The notes beneath the pieces are model-generated. The model was given only the letters and a program-made list of their open reading frames with translations, did not search any database and had not been told where the DNA came from. Of a stretch of DNA of 36,186 bases, positions 25,328 to 34,543 are shown one piece after another. Every line of letters begins with the position of its first letter. Within the stretch, counting starts at the first letter, position 1. The DNA comes from a bacterium (lineage in GTDB: Bacteria > Bacillota > Clostridia > Lachnospirales > Lachnospiraceae): NCBI GenBank assembly GCA_030524675.1, contig JAUNGE010000036.1, positions 1 through 36,186 on the forward strand, given 5' to 3'. The translations under genes and the position numbers were made by a program.

Positions 25328-26521
25328 ATGGCTAAAGCTAAGTTTGAAAGAACAAAACCGCATTGTAACATTGGTACCATTGGCCACGTTGACCATGGTA
25401 AAACAACTTTAACAGCTGCTATTACAAAGACTATGCATGAAAGATACGGCACAGGTGAGGCTGTTGCATTTGAGAACATTGATAAAGCTCCAGAAGAGAG
25501 AGAGCGTGGTATCACAATCTCCACAGCACACGTTGAGTATGAGACTCCAAACAGACACTATGCACACGTTGACTGCCCAGGACATGCTGACTATGTTAAG
25601 AACATGATCACTGGTGCAGCTCAGATGGATGGTGCTATCCTGGTAGTTGCTGCTACTGATGGTGTTATGGCTCAGACAAGAGAGCACATCCTTCTGTCCC
25701 GTCAGGTAGGCGTTCCTTACATCGTTGTATTCATGAACAAATGTGATATGGTAGACGATGAGGAGCTGCTTGAATTAGTAGAGATGGAAGTTCGTGAGCT
25801 TCTGAGCGAGTATGAGTTCCCGGGCGATGACATTCCGGTTATCCAGGGTTCTGCTCTGAAAGCTCTTGAGGATTCCACAGGTGTTTGGGGCGACAAGATT
25901 GTAGAGCTGATGGAAGCTGTTGACTCCTACGTTCCGGACCCAGTTCGTGAGACAGATAAGCCATTCCTGATGCCAGTAGAGGATGTATTCTCCATCACAG
26001 GTCGTGGTACTGTTGCTACAGGTAGAGTAGAGCGTGGTACTCTGCACGTATCTGATGAAGTTGAGATCGTTGGTGTACACGAGGATACACGTAAAGTAGT
26101 TGTTACTGGTATCGAGATGTTCCGTAAGCTGCTTGACGAGGCTCAGGCTGGTGATAACATCGGTGCTCTGCTTCGTGGTGTTCAGAGAAACGAGATCGAG
26201 AGAGGACAGTGTCTGGTTAAACCAGGTTCCGTAAAGTGCCATAAGAAATTTACAGCACAGGTTTACGTACTGACCAAAGATGAGGGTGGCCGTCATACAC
26301 CATTCTTCAACAACTATCGTCCGCAGTTCTACTTCAGAACAACAGACGTAACAGGCGTTTGCGAGTTACCAGAGGGTACACAGATGTGTATGCCTGGTGA
26401 TAACGTAGAGATGACTGTAGAGCTGATTCATCCGGTAGCTATGGAGCAGGGTCTTCGTTTCGCTATCCGTGAGGGCGGCCGTACAGTAGGTTCTGGTAGA
26501 GTTGTTACTATTATTGAATAA
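25328..26521 (+). CDS. tuf: Elongation factor Tu
   Basis: A 397-residue GTPase that brings aminoacyl-tRNA to the ribosome. The G domain carries [35 protein letters not shown] and a SAL-type guanine loop (QGSALKAL). Domains II and III follow to the conserved [11 protein letters not shown] end. ATG 25328 is preceded by AAGGAGG (25312-25318). It has its own promoter as well as possible read-through from fusA, and ends at a clear terminator rather than running into rpsJ as in many relatives. Confidence 0.99.
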   Translation: MAKAKFERTKPHCNIGTIGHVDHGKTTLTAAITKTMHERYGTGEAVAFENIDKAPEERERGITISTAHVEYETPNRHYAHVDCPGHADYVKNMITGAAQMDGAILVVAATDGVMAQTREHILLSRQVGVPYIVVFMNKCDMVDDEELLELVEMEVRELLSEYEFPGDDIPVIQGSALKALEDSTGVWGDKIVELMEAVDSYVPDPVRETDKPFLMPVEDVFSITGRGTVATGRVERGTLHVSDEVEIVGVHEDTRKVVVTGIEMFRKLLDEAQAGDNIGALLRGVQRNEIERGQCLVKPGSVKCHKKFTAQVYVLTKDEGGRHTPFFNNYRPQFYFRTTDVTGVCELPEGTQMCMPGDNVEMTVELIHPVAMEQGLRFAIREGGRTVGSGRVVTIIE

Positions 26522-26576
26522 ATTCGAGTAAAAAAATCGTTTGCTTAGGAAAAATAAAGTGAACAAATAAAAAATG

Positions 26577-26614
26577 CCGCAATCTTTTGAGGAATCAGAG
26601 GGTTGCGGTTTTTT
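26577..26614 (+). terminator. Terminator of tuf
   Basis: CCGCAATC (26577-26584) pairs with GGTTGCGG (26601-26608), one G-U, followed by six T. Confidence 0.88.
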
Positions 26615-26628
26615 ATCTCGAGGAAAAT

Positions 26629-26662
26629 GTGCTCTAAAAAACAGAGCACGTGCGGCGGCGCA
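26629..26662 (+). repeat. Dispersed palindromic repeat, copy B
   Basis: GTGCTCT, 7-base loop AAAAAAC, AGAGCAC, then a GC-rich tail ending GGCGGCGCA. It matches 1812-1845 in inverted orientation at 32 of 34 positions and starts 15 bp after the tuf terminator. Confidence 0.8.
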
Positions 26663-26685
26663 TAAATAAATTTATCCAAAAAAGG

Positions 26686-26714
26686 TTGATTTTTCCCTGT
26701 ATACGAGTTACAAT
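26686..26714 (+). promoter_or_regulatory. Promoter of the alcohol dehydrogenase gene
   Basis: TTGATT (26686-26691), 17 bp, TACAAT (26709-26714); the leader would be about 64 nt. Confidence 0.65.
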
Positions 26715-26784
26715 AAGAACATAGAAAAAGTGTTAAAAAAATAACAATCACATAGAATGAAAATTTTATATGGAGGCGTACATT

Positions 26785-27951
26785 ATGGGAAGATTCACAT
26801 TACCAAGAGATTTGTATTGGGGCAAAGGTGCTCTGGAAAATCTGAAGACTTTAAAAGGCAAGAAAGCTGTTCTGGTTTTAGGCGGCGGTTCTATGAAGAG
26901 ATTTGGTTTTGTAGATAAGGCCTTAGGATTCCTGGCAGAGGCAGGAATTGAGACAAAATTATTTGAGAACGTTGAGCCAGACCCGTCAGTTGAGACCGTT
27001 ATGAAGGGTGCTGCTGTGATGCGTGAGTTTGAGCCGGACTGGATTATTGCCATGGGCGGCGGTTCACCGATTGATGCTGCAAAGGCAATGTGGGTATTTT
27101 ATGAGTATCCGGACTGCACATTTGAGCAGTTAATCACACCATTCAGCTTTCCGGAGCTGCGCACAAAAGCGAAATTCTGTGCAATTCCTTCCACATCTGG
27201 TACGGCAACTGAGGTGACAGCATTCTCTGTTATCACAGACTATCAGAAAGGTATCAAGTATCCATTGGCCGACTTTAATATCACACCGGATGTTGCGATT
27301 GTAGATCCGGAGCTGGCTGAGACCATGCCGAAGCATCTGGTAGCTTACACTGGTATGGATGCTCTGACACATGCGATTGAGGCCTATGTTTCCACACTGC
27401 ACTGCACATTTACAGACCCGTTGGCACTGAAAGCCATCAGCATTGTAAAGAGTGATCTGCTGAAATCCTATGACGGCGATATGAGAAGCCGTGAGGAGAT
27501 GCACTACGGACAGTGCCTGGCTGGTATGGCATTCTCCAACGCACTGTTGGGAATCGTACATTCTATGGCACACAAGACTGGCGCTGCATTCTCCACCGGA
27601 CATATCACACATGGTCTGGCTAATGCAATGTATCTGCCATATGTTATCAAATACAACTCTCAGGTGGAGGAAGCAAAGAAACGTTACGAGGAGATTGCTG
27701 TTACAATGGGACTGGAGCCATCTGTAGAGGCGCTTCGCGCAAAAATCCGTGAGATGAACGTATACATGGGTATTCCGAACACTTTGAAGGAATTTGGTAT
27801 TGTCGAGGAAGAGTTCAAGGAGAAGATTGCTACGATTGCAGAGAATGCAGTGGGCGACGCCTGCACAGGTTCCAATCCGAGACCAATCGATCCGGCAACC
27901 ATGGAAAAACTGTTCACATGCATTTACTATGGTACAGAGGTAGATTTCTAA
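26785..27951 (+). CDS. Iron-containing alcohol dehydrogenase
   Basis: A 388-residue group III alcohol dehydrogenase, normally cytosolic and reducing aldehydes to alcohols (or the reverse) with NAD(P)H. The N-terminal nucleotide domain has VLVLGGGSMKRFGF and MGGGSPIDAAKA; STSGTATEVTAF is conserved. The metal site lies in the helical C-terminal domain: the Asp/His of GMDALTHAIEAYVS, the His of IVHSMAHKTGA, and the His of HITHGLANAM. ATG 26785 follows GGAGG (26772-26776); a Met 15 bases earlier overlaps that site. It has its own promoter and terminator. Butanol or other aldehyde reductase activity is the family expectation; the substrate is not defined. Confidence 0.93.
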   Translation: MGRFTLPRDLYWGKGALENLKTLKGKKAVLVLGGGSMKRFGFVDKALGFLAEAGIETKLFENVEPDPSVETVMKGAAVMREFEPDWIIAMGGGSPIDAAKAMWVFYEYPDCTFEQLITPFSFPELRTKAKFCAIPSTSGTATEVTAFSVITDYQKGIKYPLADFNITPDVAIVDPELAETMPKHLVAYTGMDALTHAIEAYVSTLHCTFTDPLALKAISIVKSDLLKSYDGDMRSREEMHYGQCLAGMAFSNALLGIVHSMAHKTGAAFSTGHITHGLANAMYLPYVIKYNSQVEEAKKRYEEIAVTMGLEPSVEALRAKIREMNVYMGIPNTLKEFGIVEEEFKEKIATIAENAVGDACTGSNPRPIDPATMEKLFTCIYYGTEVDF

Positions 27952-28043
27952 GCAGATCTGTCTGTTATCTGACCGCTTTTCAGAAAAGAAACAGAAAGAT
28001 TTAAAGATATAGTAAAATATTTTCTGCATAAATATAGTATAAT

Positions 28044-28094
28044 AAGGAAGTATTGCCAGAGAAAGGGTTTTTTGGCAGTACTTCCTTTCTTTTT
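28044..28094 (+). terminator. Terminator of the alcohol dehydrogenase gene
   Basis: A 15-bp stem (28044-28058 with 28073-28087, one G-U) is followed by TCTTTTT. A TATAAT (28038-28043) abuts it but has no matching -35. Confidence 0.88.
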
Positions 28095-28116
28095 AGCAGT
28101 ATGGGGGTGAAAATGT

Positions 28117-28746
28117 ATGAAAGAGAGAATTTTGTATTATATAAAAATATATTCCCATTATGGACCGTTTTCGAGTCCGCAGGACATCCGGCTGACGGTT
28201 GCGGTGACAGCGGGAATTTTGGTTTTGTGCCTTTTGATTCATTTTTTGACAAAACAGTCTGCAAAAGATTATTTTTTTCAGTGTGCGACATTGTGGTATC
28301 TGTACGTATTGTTTTCCTTTACTGTATTTTCGCGGAATCCATCGCCGGATTATGCGTATCAGGGCTATCTTCTTTGGTCATATCAGGAATTGTTGGAGAC
28401 AGGGCGCTTGTATGTGGTGTTTCAGATTGTGCTGAACTGCTGTATGCTGATTCCACTGGGATTTTTGATGCCATTTTGCTGCCCATGGACGAGGACTTTT
28501 TCCGGAACCGTGGTTACAGGAATGGCAGTGTCGGGAGCAGTTGAGGCAATGCAGCTTTTTATGAAGCGAGGGCTGTTTGAGTGGGATGATATTTTCCACA
28601 ATGTTATCGGCATGGTGGCGGGATATGGCATTTATGCTATGTTTGACAGCAAAAGACCGTGGTGGCAGCGGATTCTCGCAGTGGCCTGCGAAATACCGAT
28701 TGGAATGGTGGCATATATTTTGGCAAAAATAAAGGGATGGATATAG
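28117..28746 (+). CDS. VanZ-like membrane protein
   Basis: A 209-residue protein with about five membrane segments. The VanZ signature is clear in the middle: LNCCMLIPLGFLMPF, AVEAMQLFMKRGLFEWDDIFHNVIGMVAGY. VanZ-like proteins are linked to low-level teicoplanin resistance or general envelope functions, and most chromosomal copies have no assigned role. ATG 28117 follows GGGGGTG. The last codons are part of a terminator stem used by the convergent subtilase. No van resistance genes are present. Confidence 0.85.
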   Translation: MKERILYYIKIYSHYGPFSSPQDIRLTVAVTAGILVLCLLIHFLTKQSAKDYFFQCATLWYLYVLFSFTVFSRNPSPDYAYQGYLLWSYQELLETGRLYVVFQIVLNCCMLIPLGFLMPFCCPWTRTFSGTVVTGMAVSGAVEAMQLFMKRGLFEWDDIFHNVIGMVAGYGIYAMFDSKRPWWQRILAVACEIPIGMVAYILAKIKGWI

Positions 28747-28769
28747 CCCGTGCGGCAGTATCCATCCCT
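28722..28769 (-). terminator. Terminator of the secreted subtilase, overlapping the VanZ-like 3' end
   Basis: AGGGATGGATA (28733-28743) pairs perfectly with TATCCATCCCT (28759-28769); on the minus strand TTATTTTT follows. The left arm encodes the last VanZ-like codons. Confidence 0.8.
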
Positions 28770-28819
28770 GCTTGTTCTATAGTTTGTCCTATAATAGGAA
28801 ACGCCTGCGTATCGAGCTG

Positions 28820-30172
28820 CTACGGTGTGTCGGGTTTTTGCCACATCAGTGCAGCATAGGCGTCGGGAATTCCCCCTGTGACCGTTTTTTCTCTGAGAGA
28901 GAGGAGCGGCTTTGTGGTGCTGAGAAGGGCGCTCTTTACGTCTAGCAGGTTCCAGTCTGTGTGATAGGAATAAAGCAGAGCAGCAATCCCCGTCACCATC
29001 GGGGCGGCCATCGAAGTTCCGCTCATCATACCATACCGTCCGCCTGGAAGCGTGCTCAAAATAGATTCTCCAGGGGCTGCCAAATCCACACTGACGGCGC
29101 CGTAGTTGGAGCTGTTGCTGAGATTTCCGTCAAAATTCAGGCTGGCGACAGAAATGATATTGTTCTGCGGGTAGGATGCAGGAAAAACAGGAGAAATTTC
29201 TAGGTCATATCCGATATTATAGGTCTCGTCTCCGTTTCCGCAGGCTGCCACGAACAGCATTTGGGATTGGGAGATAGCATTTTGGATTTCTTTATAATCG
29301 GTGTACGTGCCGAGGCTCAGGTTGCAGATGGAGGCACCATTCTCTTCCGCATAGGAAATGGCGTCCACAATCGACTGGTAGTGCCCGATGCCGCGGCTGC
29401 CGTCCATGGTTTTTAAGACCATGATTTTCACGTGGGAGGAATCTGCGATTCCGGCAATGCCAGTTTCGTTTCCTCTGGCCGCTGCAATCGTTCCAGCCCC
29501 GTGCGTGCCGTGGCTCTCCTCTGAGAGCTGTGTGGAATCATGAATAATCGGTGTATTGTCAATAAAATTCCATCCATAGACATCATCAATATATCCGTTT
29601 CCGTCATTGTCAATGCCATCATTTGGGATTTCATCCGAATTTACCCAGATAGAACTGGATAAATCAGGATGCGTGATATCGACTCCAGAGTCAATCAGGG
29701 CGACAATCACATCGCGCTTTTTGGAGGTGCTCTCATCGTACACTTTCCAGGCATCAGGCAGATTGATATCCATACCTGGTACAGATTCGATGTTGATATA
29801 GGCTCTGGAGGCAGGTCCATTTCCTGGCACTGCCTCAGCAAGGCTGTGGTCGAGGTTTGCTTCCTCTGTGAATTCCAGATAATTCATTTCGACAGAACGC
29901 TCGAAAGTTCCATCATTCCAATATGCCCACTGCCAGGAAGAATAGGTGTCATTGGTCTGCAGAGGTTTGGCGGAGGGACCATTTGAGAAAGCGAACGTTT
30001 GAATCGGGGCAGAAGGAAGAGCAGAGGAGGAAGAAGCGGAAATGGCAGGCGAAGAAACAGCGGCAGAAACCGGTTGGGAGAACAGAAGACTAGCTCCCAT
30101 GGTGAAAGCGCATAGAGCAGAGCATCCGGCACGCCGGTGTGCTGGTATTGCCTGAAATAAAAATTGTTTCAT
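28820..30172 (-). CDS. Secreted S8 subtilase, intact triad
   Basis: A 450-residue exported protease. The signal peptide covers about residues 1-37 (MKQFLFQAIPAHRRAG, hydrophobic core, then QPVSAA). A Ser/Ala-rich prodomain-like stretch follows. The catalytic domain has D161 (ALIDSGVD), H221 (SHGTHGAGT), the oxyanion Asn (VAACGNGDE) and S387 (SGTSMAAP). A calcium-like insert, NDGIDNDGNGYIDD, is near residues 180-195. ATG 30172 follows AGAAAGGAA on the minus strand. The frame stays open upstream to 30541, but that part is translated repeat DNA without a ribosome site. It should degrade or process extracellular proteins. No sortase motif is seen. Confidence 0.92.
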   Translation of the reverse strand: MKQFLFQAIPAHRRAGCSALCAFTMGASLLFSQPVSAAVSSPAISASSSSALPSAPIQTFAFSNGPSAKPLQTNDTYSSWQWAYWNDGTFERSVEMNYLEFTEEANLDHSLAEAVPGNGPASRAYINIESVPGMDINLPDAWKVYDESTSKKRDVIVALIDSGVDITHPDLSSSIWVNSDEIPNDGIDNDGNGYIDDVYGWNFIDNTPIIHDSTQLSEESHGTHGAGTIAAARGNETGIAGIADSSHVKIMVLKTMDGSRGIGHYQSIVDAISYAEENGASICNLSLGTYTDYKEIQNAISQSQMLFVAACGNGDETYNIGYDLEISPVFPASYPQNNIISVASLNFDGNLSNSSNYGAVSVDLAAPGESILSTLPGGRYGMMSGTSMAAPMVTGIAALLYSYHTDWNLLDVKSALLSTTKPLLSLREKTVTGGIPDAYAALMWQKPDTP

Positions 30173-30300
30173 AAAAAATTCCTTTCTGTTTTTCGGATTA
30201 TGAAAGCACAGCTTGGATTCGTAATCCGGCCTGTCGGCAGAATCAATGTACAGGTATAGTATAGCATATTTCAGAGAGAATGGAAGAGAGAACAACATCA

Positions 30301-30329
30301 TTGTATTTGAGAAAAGAACATAGTATAAT
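30301..30329 (+). promoter_or_regulatory. Promoter-like sequence at the left edge of the long repeat, copy 2
   Basis: TTGTAT (30301-30306), 17 bp, perfect TATAAT (30324-30329). The start would fall near 30336, within two bases of the element's first base, so the element may be transcribed from its end. Confidence 0.55.
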
Positions 30330-30333
30330 GAAT

Positions 30334-30541
30334 TTGATACTAGGGTCAAAAAGTCAGAAATCCGATGCAAGCTTGCTTGCAAGAGGATTTTTGACTTTGG
30401 GACCCGCCAAAAACATGAATAAGTAGCCATTTTTCGAAGAAAAATGAGCGGATTATGAATGTTTTTGAGGATTGTAAGAGCACGCAGTGCGGAGCAATCC
30501 GGTATCAAAGGGGTCAAAATACCTTTTGACCCCAACATCAT
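30334..30541 (+). repeat. Structured dispersed element, copy 2 (208 bp)
   Basis: The second copy, same orientation as 3630-3839. The first hairpin is GTCAGAAATCC (30353-30363) with GGATTTTTGAC (30385-30395), capped by TGCAAGC-TT-GCTTGCA. Against copy 1 the cap differs by an A-T to C-G pair swap (3665/3676 versus 30368/30379), which keeps the pairing. The CATTTTTC/GAAAAATG hairpin and the GGGGTCAAAA/TTTTGACCCC end hairpin are retained. Like copy 1 it lies between a leftward exported-protein gene and a rightward envelope gene. Confidence 0.8.
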
Positions 30542-30549
30542 AAATTTAC

Positions 30550-30640
30550 ATGCAGAATCATACAGAGCGATATAAAAGCTATGAAGTCATATGGAATCAT
30601 GCAGAACGGTATAATTTTATACAGAGTGTCACAAAATTGG
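30550..30640. repeat. Degenerate tandem repeat ahead of the acyltransferase
   Basis: Two loose units of about 48 bp (catgcagaatcatacagagcg and catgcagaacggtataattt at their cores). A TATAAT lies at 30610-30615 without a good -35. No gene in 30542-30653. Confidence 0.45.
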
Positions 30641-30653
30641 ATGGGGGTATGGT

Positions 30654-31688
30654 ATGAGGGAGAAAAGAATTCATAATCAGATTGACTGGATGTCTTTTCT
30701 GTTTTGCGTGCTGGTAGTGGGGGTACACAGCAAAAACAGTGAACTTTTTTCTCTCACACAGCAGTCGGGGACGGGAGCGGCGGTTGTGATATGGTTTGAG
30801 TCTATTGTGGCGGACGTGTTGGGGCAGATTGCCGTTCCAGGCTTCTTTATGATTTCAGGCTATCTGTTTTATCGAAATTTTCATTTTTCCAAACTCTTTT
30901 CCAAGTGGAAGTCCCGCATCTTCAGTCTCTTGATTCCCTATATCGTATGGAATGTGCTTTATTATGCTGTATATTGTATTCTGTCAGCAGTGCCAGCTCT
31001 GTCGGCTGTCTCGGGGATAGAGGGAGTGACCTGGAGTATAGCGGGACTGTGGGATGCGATTGTGAATTATACCTACAATCCAGTTTTCTGGTATCTCTAT
31101 CAGTTGCTTTTGCTGGTACTGTCGGCGCCGTATCTGTATACAGCGCTGTATCATCCGTGGATAGGGTTGGCAGCGATTGCGCTGATGTGGGGAGCTGTGA
31201 TTGCGCATAAGCAGATCTGGCTTCTCAATGCAGATGCGTTGGTTTATTACAGCACAGCTGCATATGTAGCTCTGCATGGGAGGAAATTCGCAGAATCTCT
31301 CTGTGGGGTGTCTGGCCGCCTGGCCGGTGTGGGGTGTATTCTAGTTTCCATTCTGCCGCAGATTCTAACGCCTTCTTTTCTGGCCCCTGTGCCCTTGGTG
31401 GTTTTAAGACTCGGCGTGCCGGTGGGATTTTGGATGATTCTGAAGGAAATCTCCCTGCCTCCCGCTGCTGGATGGATGAAATCCACATTTTTTGTCTATG
31501 CCATCCATTTTTTGATTGTGCGGACGATGAACAAACTTGGGGCACTGTTTTTTAGTGGAAGTGCTTTGGGTGCGTTTCTTCTATATATAATAGATATCGC
31601 AGCCGTGTTTGCAATCGCCGGAATTTGCCGGTATGTGCTGAGGCGCTGGATGCCGTTTCTGTGGAGGATTCTTTCCGGAGGGCGCTGA
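30654..31688 (+). CDS. Acyltransferase 3 family membrane protein
   Basis: A 344-residue multi-pass protein with about ten hydrophobic segments. The N-terminal block, QIDWMSFLFCVLVVGVHSKNSE, holds the conserved His of acyltransferase-3 proteins. FFMISGYLFYRNF is the second family hallmark, and YAIHFLIVR near the C terminus is the third. Members O-acetylate (or otherwise acylate) surface glycans and lipids. The product of the glycan cluster, or peptidoglycan, would be reasonable acceptors, but it is 16 kb away and on its own. ATG 30654 follows GGGGG by 6 nt. Confidence 0.85.
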   Translation: MREKRIHNQIDWMSFLFCVLVVGVHSKNSELFSLTQQSGTGAAVVIWFESIVADVLGQIAVPGFFMISGYLFYRNFHFSKLFSKWKSRIFSLLIPYIVWNVLYYAVYCILSAVPALSAVSGIEGVTWSIAGLWDAIVNYTYNPVFWYLYQLLLLVLSAPYLYTALYHPWIGLAAIALMWGAVIAHKQIWLLNADALVYYSTAAYVALHGRKFAESLCGVSGRLAGVGCILVSILPQILTPSFLAPVPLVVLRLGVPVGFWMILKEISLPPAAGWMKSTFFVYAIHFLIVRTMNKLGALFFSGSALGAFLLYIIDIAAVFAIAGICRYVLRRWMPFLWRILSGGR

Positions 31689-31722
31689 GAAAAAATAGAG
31701 TGGACATTCAGGTGGAACTGTC

Positions 31723-31752
31723 TTGACGTATCTGCCTGGATGTCAGTATAAT
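31723..31752 (+). promoter_or_regulatory. Promoter of the methyltransferase gene
   Basis: TTGACG (31723-31728), 18 bp, perfect TATAAT (31747-31752), 54 bp before the start codon. Confidence 0.75.
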
Positions 31753-31806
31753 AACAGAGGTATTTCTGGAAGAAAAATCCAGAGGAAAGGAAATAAGAGG
31801 AAACGT

Positions 31807-32667
31807 ATGTGGATTGCAAATCAATGGAAGGATTATGAAGTGATAGACTGCTCCCGCGGAGAAAAGCTGGAGCGCTGGGGCGAGTATCTGTTGGTGCGCC
31901 CTGACCCGCAGGTGATATGGGACACGCCGCGTGTGCACAGAGGTTGGAAGAAGATGAACGGACATTACCACCGCAGCTCTAAGGGCGGCGGCGAGTGGGA
32001 ATTTTTTGATCTGCCGCAGCAGTGGGAGATCACGTACCATGGGCTGACGTTTCAGCTGAAACCGTTCAGTTTTAAGCACACGGGTCTATTTCCAGAGCAG
32101 GCGGTAAACTGGGATTGGTTTGGAGAGAAGATAAAACATGCTGGACGTCCAGTGAAAGTGCTGAATCTGTTCGCCTATACAGGCGGTGCGACGCTGGCAG
32201 CGGCAAAAGCAGGGGCTGCTGTGACACATGTGGATGCATCCAAAGGCATGGTAGGCTGGGCAAAGGAGAATGCGAAGGCATCCGGCCTTTCCGACGCACC
32301 GATTCGCTGGCTGGTGGATGACTGTATGAAGTTTGTAGAGAGGGAAATCCGGCGAGGCAATCATTATGACGGCATTATCATGGACCCGCCGTCCTATGGA
32401 AGAGGTCCGAAGGGAGAGATTTGGAAGATTGAAGATTCGATTCACCTGTTTATCAAGCTCTGTACGGGGCTTTTGTCAGACAAGCCATTGTTCTTTCTGG
32501 TAAATTCCTACACGACAGGACTGGCACCATCCGTCCTCACATACATGCTCTCCACAGAACTGATTTCTAAGTTTGGCGGAAGCGTGGATTCGCAGGAAAT
32601 CGGGCTTCCGGTGAAAGAGAGTGGTCTGGTGCTGCCATGCGGGGCATCCGGCAGATGGGAAAAATAA
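31807..32667 (+). CDS. SAM-dependent methyltransferase, RlmI/RlmK-like
   Basis: A 286-residue class I methyltransferase of the group that modifies 23S rRNA. A ~105-residue N-terminal domain (MWIANQWKDYEVIDCSRGEK onward) stands where a PUA domain is found in RlmI. The Rossmann core has VLNLFAYTGGATLAAAKAGA (SAM loop), HVDASKGMVGWAKENA, and the active-site DPPSYGRGPKGE at D193. The product resembles proteins usually labelled class I SAM-dependent rRNA methyltransferase; target base and position are not certain. ATG 31807 follows AGAGGA. It seems monocistronic. Confidence 0.85.
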   Translation: MWIANQWKDYEVIDCSRGEKLERWGEYLLVRPDPQVIWDTPRVHRGWKKMNGHYHRSSKGGGEWEFFDLPQQWEITYHGLTFQLKPFSFKHTGLFPEQAVNWDWFGEKIKHAGRPVKVLNLFAYTGGATLAAAKAGAAVTHVDASKGMVGWAKENAKASGLSDAPIRWLVDDCMKFVEREIRRGNHYDGIIMDPPSYGRGPKGEIWKIEDSIHLFIKLCTGLLSDKPLFFLVNSYTTGLAPSVLTYMLSTELISKFGGSVDSQEIGLPVKESGLVLPCGASGRWEK

Positions 32668-32715
32668 GGGGGGTCGGCTATACTGTTTCGTAATAATATT
32701 GAAAGATTATTTTTA

Positions 32716-32744
32716 TTGAATAATTGGAATTGTGCTGTTACAAT
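32716..32744 (+). promoter_or_regulatory. Promoter of the second repeat-protein gene
   Basis: TTGAAT (32716-32721), 17 bp, TACAAT (32739-32744), about 46 bp before the ATG. Confidence 0.65.
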
Positions 32745-32789
32745 AGGTGGTAGGATTAGGATATTATAGAAAAATAAGGAGAGGAACGT

Positions 32790-34166
32790 ATGAGAAAGAG
32801 AGGACTTGCGTTTATCTTGTGCAGTGCTTTTCTCAGTCTGGGTGCAGTGATGACGTCTTTTGCCGCGCAGGGCTGGGTACAGGAAGGCACAAATTGGGTG
32901 TACTATGATAACAATGGAAATAAAGTGAAAAACAGCTGGCAGAGGGGGACTTCTGATAATCTCTGGAGATATCTGGACAGCAATGGAAATATGGCAGTGA
33001 ATTCCTGGGTGGATGATGACACCTATTATGTGGACAACAATGGCATTATGGCGGCGGACAAATGGCTGAAGGTGTCCGCAGATGATTTCGGGGAAGATTA
33101 CCGCTGGTATTATCTGGGAAGTACCGGAAAGATGATTTCTGACGCATGGAAGAAAATCAGTGACAAGTACTATTACTTTGATGATGACGGCGTGATGCAG
33201 ACCGGCTGGTTTGAGGAAGGCAACAATATGTATTATCTCGGCTCGGACGGTGCGATGCGCACAGGCTGGCAGCATATTGTTCCGAGAGATGAGGATGAGG
33301 ACGGCGATTCTGGCCCGATGTTCTTTGAAGACAGCGGTGAGAAAAAGTGGTTCTATTTTGACAGCAAGGGAAGGCTGTATCAGCCGGATGACGAGTATGA
33401 GGAGAAGAGAATCAACAACGTCTGGTACTGTTTTGACAACACTGGTGAGATGCAGACCGGATGGGTATCGCTGGATGGAAACGAGACGGATATTTCCGGA
33501 TACAAATATTACGCAGACAACGGTGCGAGACAGACTGGATGGATGCTTTTGTATCCACCGGAGGAAGTTGACAGCGTTTCTTATGATGAGGAAGAATACT
33601 ATTACTTTGAGAGTGACGGCAAACCAAAGGTAGGCCCGCAGGAGGGAACCGGCACAGAGTCCGACCTGGTCCGCATCAGCGGCATCACCTATCTGTTCAA
33701 TGACTTCGGAAATCCGATTCAGGGACTTCAGAAGATTTATAATAAGGACGGCAGCGATTACACGGCATATTATTTTGGTGATAAGTCCACCAGCTCTGTG
33801 GTGACAGGAAAGAAGACCATTGAGGAAGGCGACGGAAGTTCCTCCACATTCTATTTCTCCGAGACAGGCACATACAAGGGCAGAGGCTATACCGGCGTGC
33901 GCGACGGCTATCTGTACTACAAGGGCAAGCTGCAGAAAGCAGATTCTTCTGCGCGCTATGAGGCATTCAGCATTCCGAGCGGCAGCAGCTACACGACCTA
34001 TGTGGTGAATTCCTCCGGCAAGGTGCAGAAAAACAGAACCATCAAGGACTCTGATGACAACAAATTCAAGACAAACAGCAGCGGCGTTCTGGTTGAGCTG
34101 AACGACTCCACATTCGGTGGCGGAAACTACAGACAGCCAGTGGATGTGGTATTCCCGAATGACTAA
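32790..34166 (+). CDS. Secreted cell-wall-binding repeat protein, copy 2
   Basis: A 458-residue exported paralogue of the protein at 2061-3410. The signal peptide is about residues 1-26 (MRKRGLAFILCSAFLSLGAV to TSFAA). The mature protein opens with GWVQEGTNWVYYDNNGNKVK, followed by roughly twelve aromatic repeats (WRYLDSNGNMAVNSW, YYFDDDGVMQTGWF, YYLGSDGAMRTGW, WYCFDNTGEMQTGW). The last ~130 residues share a block with copy 1: a YYFG(D/E) hairpin, a GK(K/Q)TI segment, a GLHGI or GYTGV hairpin, and RYEA. No enzyme domain is visible. ATG 32790 follows AAGGAGAGG. It likely sits on wall polymers. Confidence 0.86.
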   Translation: MRKRGLAFILCSAFLSLGAVMTSFAAQGWVQEGTNWVYYDNNGNKVKNSWQRGTSDNLWRYLDSNGNMAVNSWVDDDTYYVDNNGIMAADKWLKVSADDFGEDYRWYYLGSTGKMISDAWKKISDKYYYFDDDGVMQTGWFEEGNNMYYLGSDGAMRTGWQHIVPRDEDEDGDSGPMFFEDSGEKKWFYFDSKGRLYQPDDEYEEKRINNVWYCFDNTGEMQTGWVSLDGNETDISGYKYYADNGARQTGWMLLYPPEEVDSVSYDEEEYYYFESDGKPKVGPQEGTGTESDLVRISGITYLFNDFGNPIQGLQKIYNKDGSDYTAYYFGDKSTSSVVTGKKTIEEGDGSSSTFYFSETGTYKGRGYTGVRDGYLYYKGKLQKADSSARYEAFSIPSGSSYTTYVVNSSGKVQKNRTIKDSDDNKFKTNSSGVLVELNDSTFGGGNYRQPVDVVFPND

Positions 34167-34419
34167 AGGAATGCCTAAAGAGAAAGAATGCACAGCAGAC
34201 CATCTGGTTGCCTGGTGCAGAGTATAAAAAATACAAGAAAAGGAAAGAATAAGAGATACAGGATAAAAGAGGACAGGGACAGAAAACATGGTGGAAAATT
34301 TCGGCATGGTTTTTTGTTCCTGTCTGTTCGTGAGGAATTACCACGGAATTTCCAAAAAAGACTTTTTTTGCAGCAAAATGCCAAAATCGCGTATTTCTTA
34401 AAAAAAAAGAAAAAAATCC
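34167..34419. other. Spacer after the second repeat protein
   Basis: No gene. A 16-base arm (34272-34287) pairs with 34309-34324 with two G-U pairs; no T-run follows, so it may slow rather than end transcription. Beyond it the DNA becomes rich in A and T runs (34350-34440). Confidence 0.5.
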
Positions 34420-34448
34420 TTGCATTTTAAAAAAAAGTGTGATACTCT
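34420..34448 (+). promoter_or_regulatory. Probable promoter of the S10 operon
   Basis: TTGCAT (34420-34425), 17 bp with an A-tract, TACTCT (34443-34448). The -10 is imperfect, but the A/T-rich upstream DNA resembles strong ribosomal promoters. Confidence 0.55.
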
Positions 34449-34543
34449 AAAAAAGCTGTGACATTGATAGCGTTGAAGCGAGAGGTTGCTGCCAGAAAGA
34501 AGGCAGGTTTTCCGTGGAGCGAATGTCATGTTAGGAAACTGGC

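Noticed and set aside
30173-30541. N-terminal extension of the secreted subtilase by 123 codons
   Set aside because: The extension is repeat DNA; ATG 30172 has a ribosome site and begins a proper signal peptide.
32508-34307. 599-codon minus-strand frame opposite the second repeat protein
   Set aside because: It runs opposite a repeat-rich coding gene with a clear signal peptide and promoter, which explains its length; the translation has no family features.
34272-34324. Intrinsic terminator for the second repeat protein
   Set aside because: The stem is good but no T-run follows on either strand, so I list it only as a stem in the spacer.
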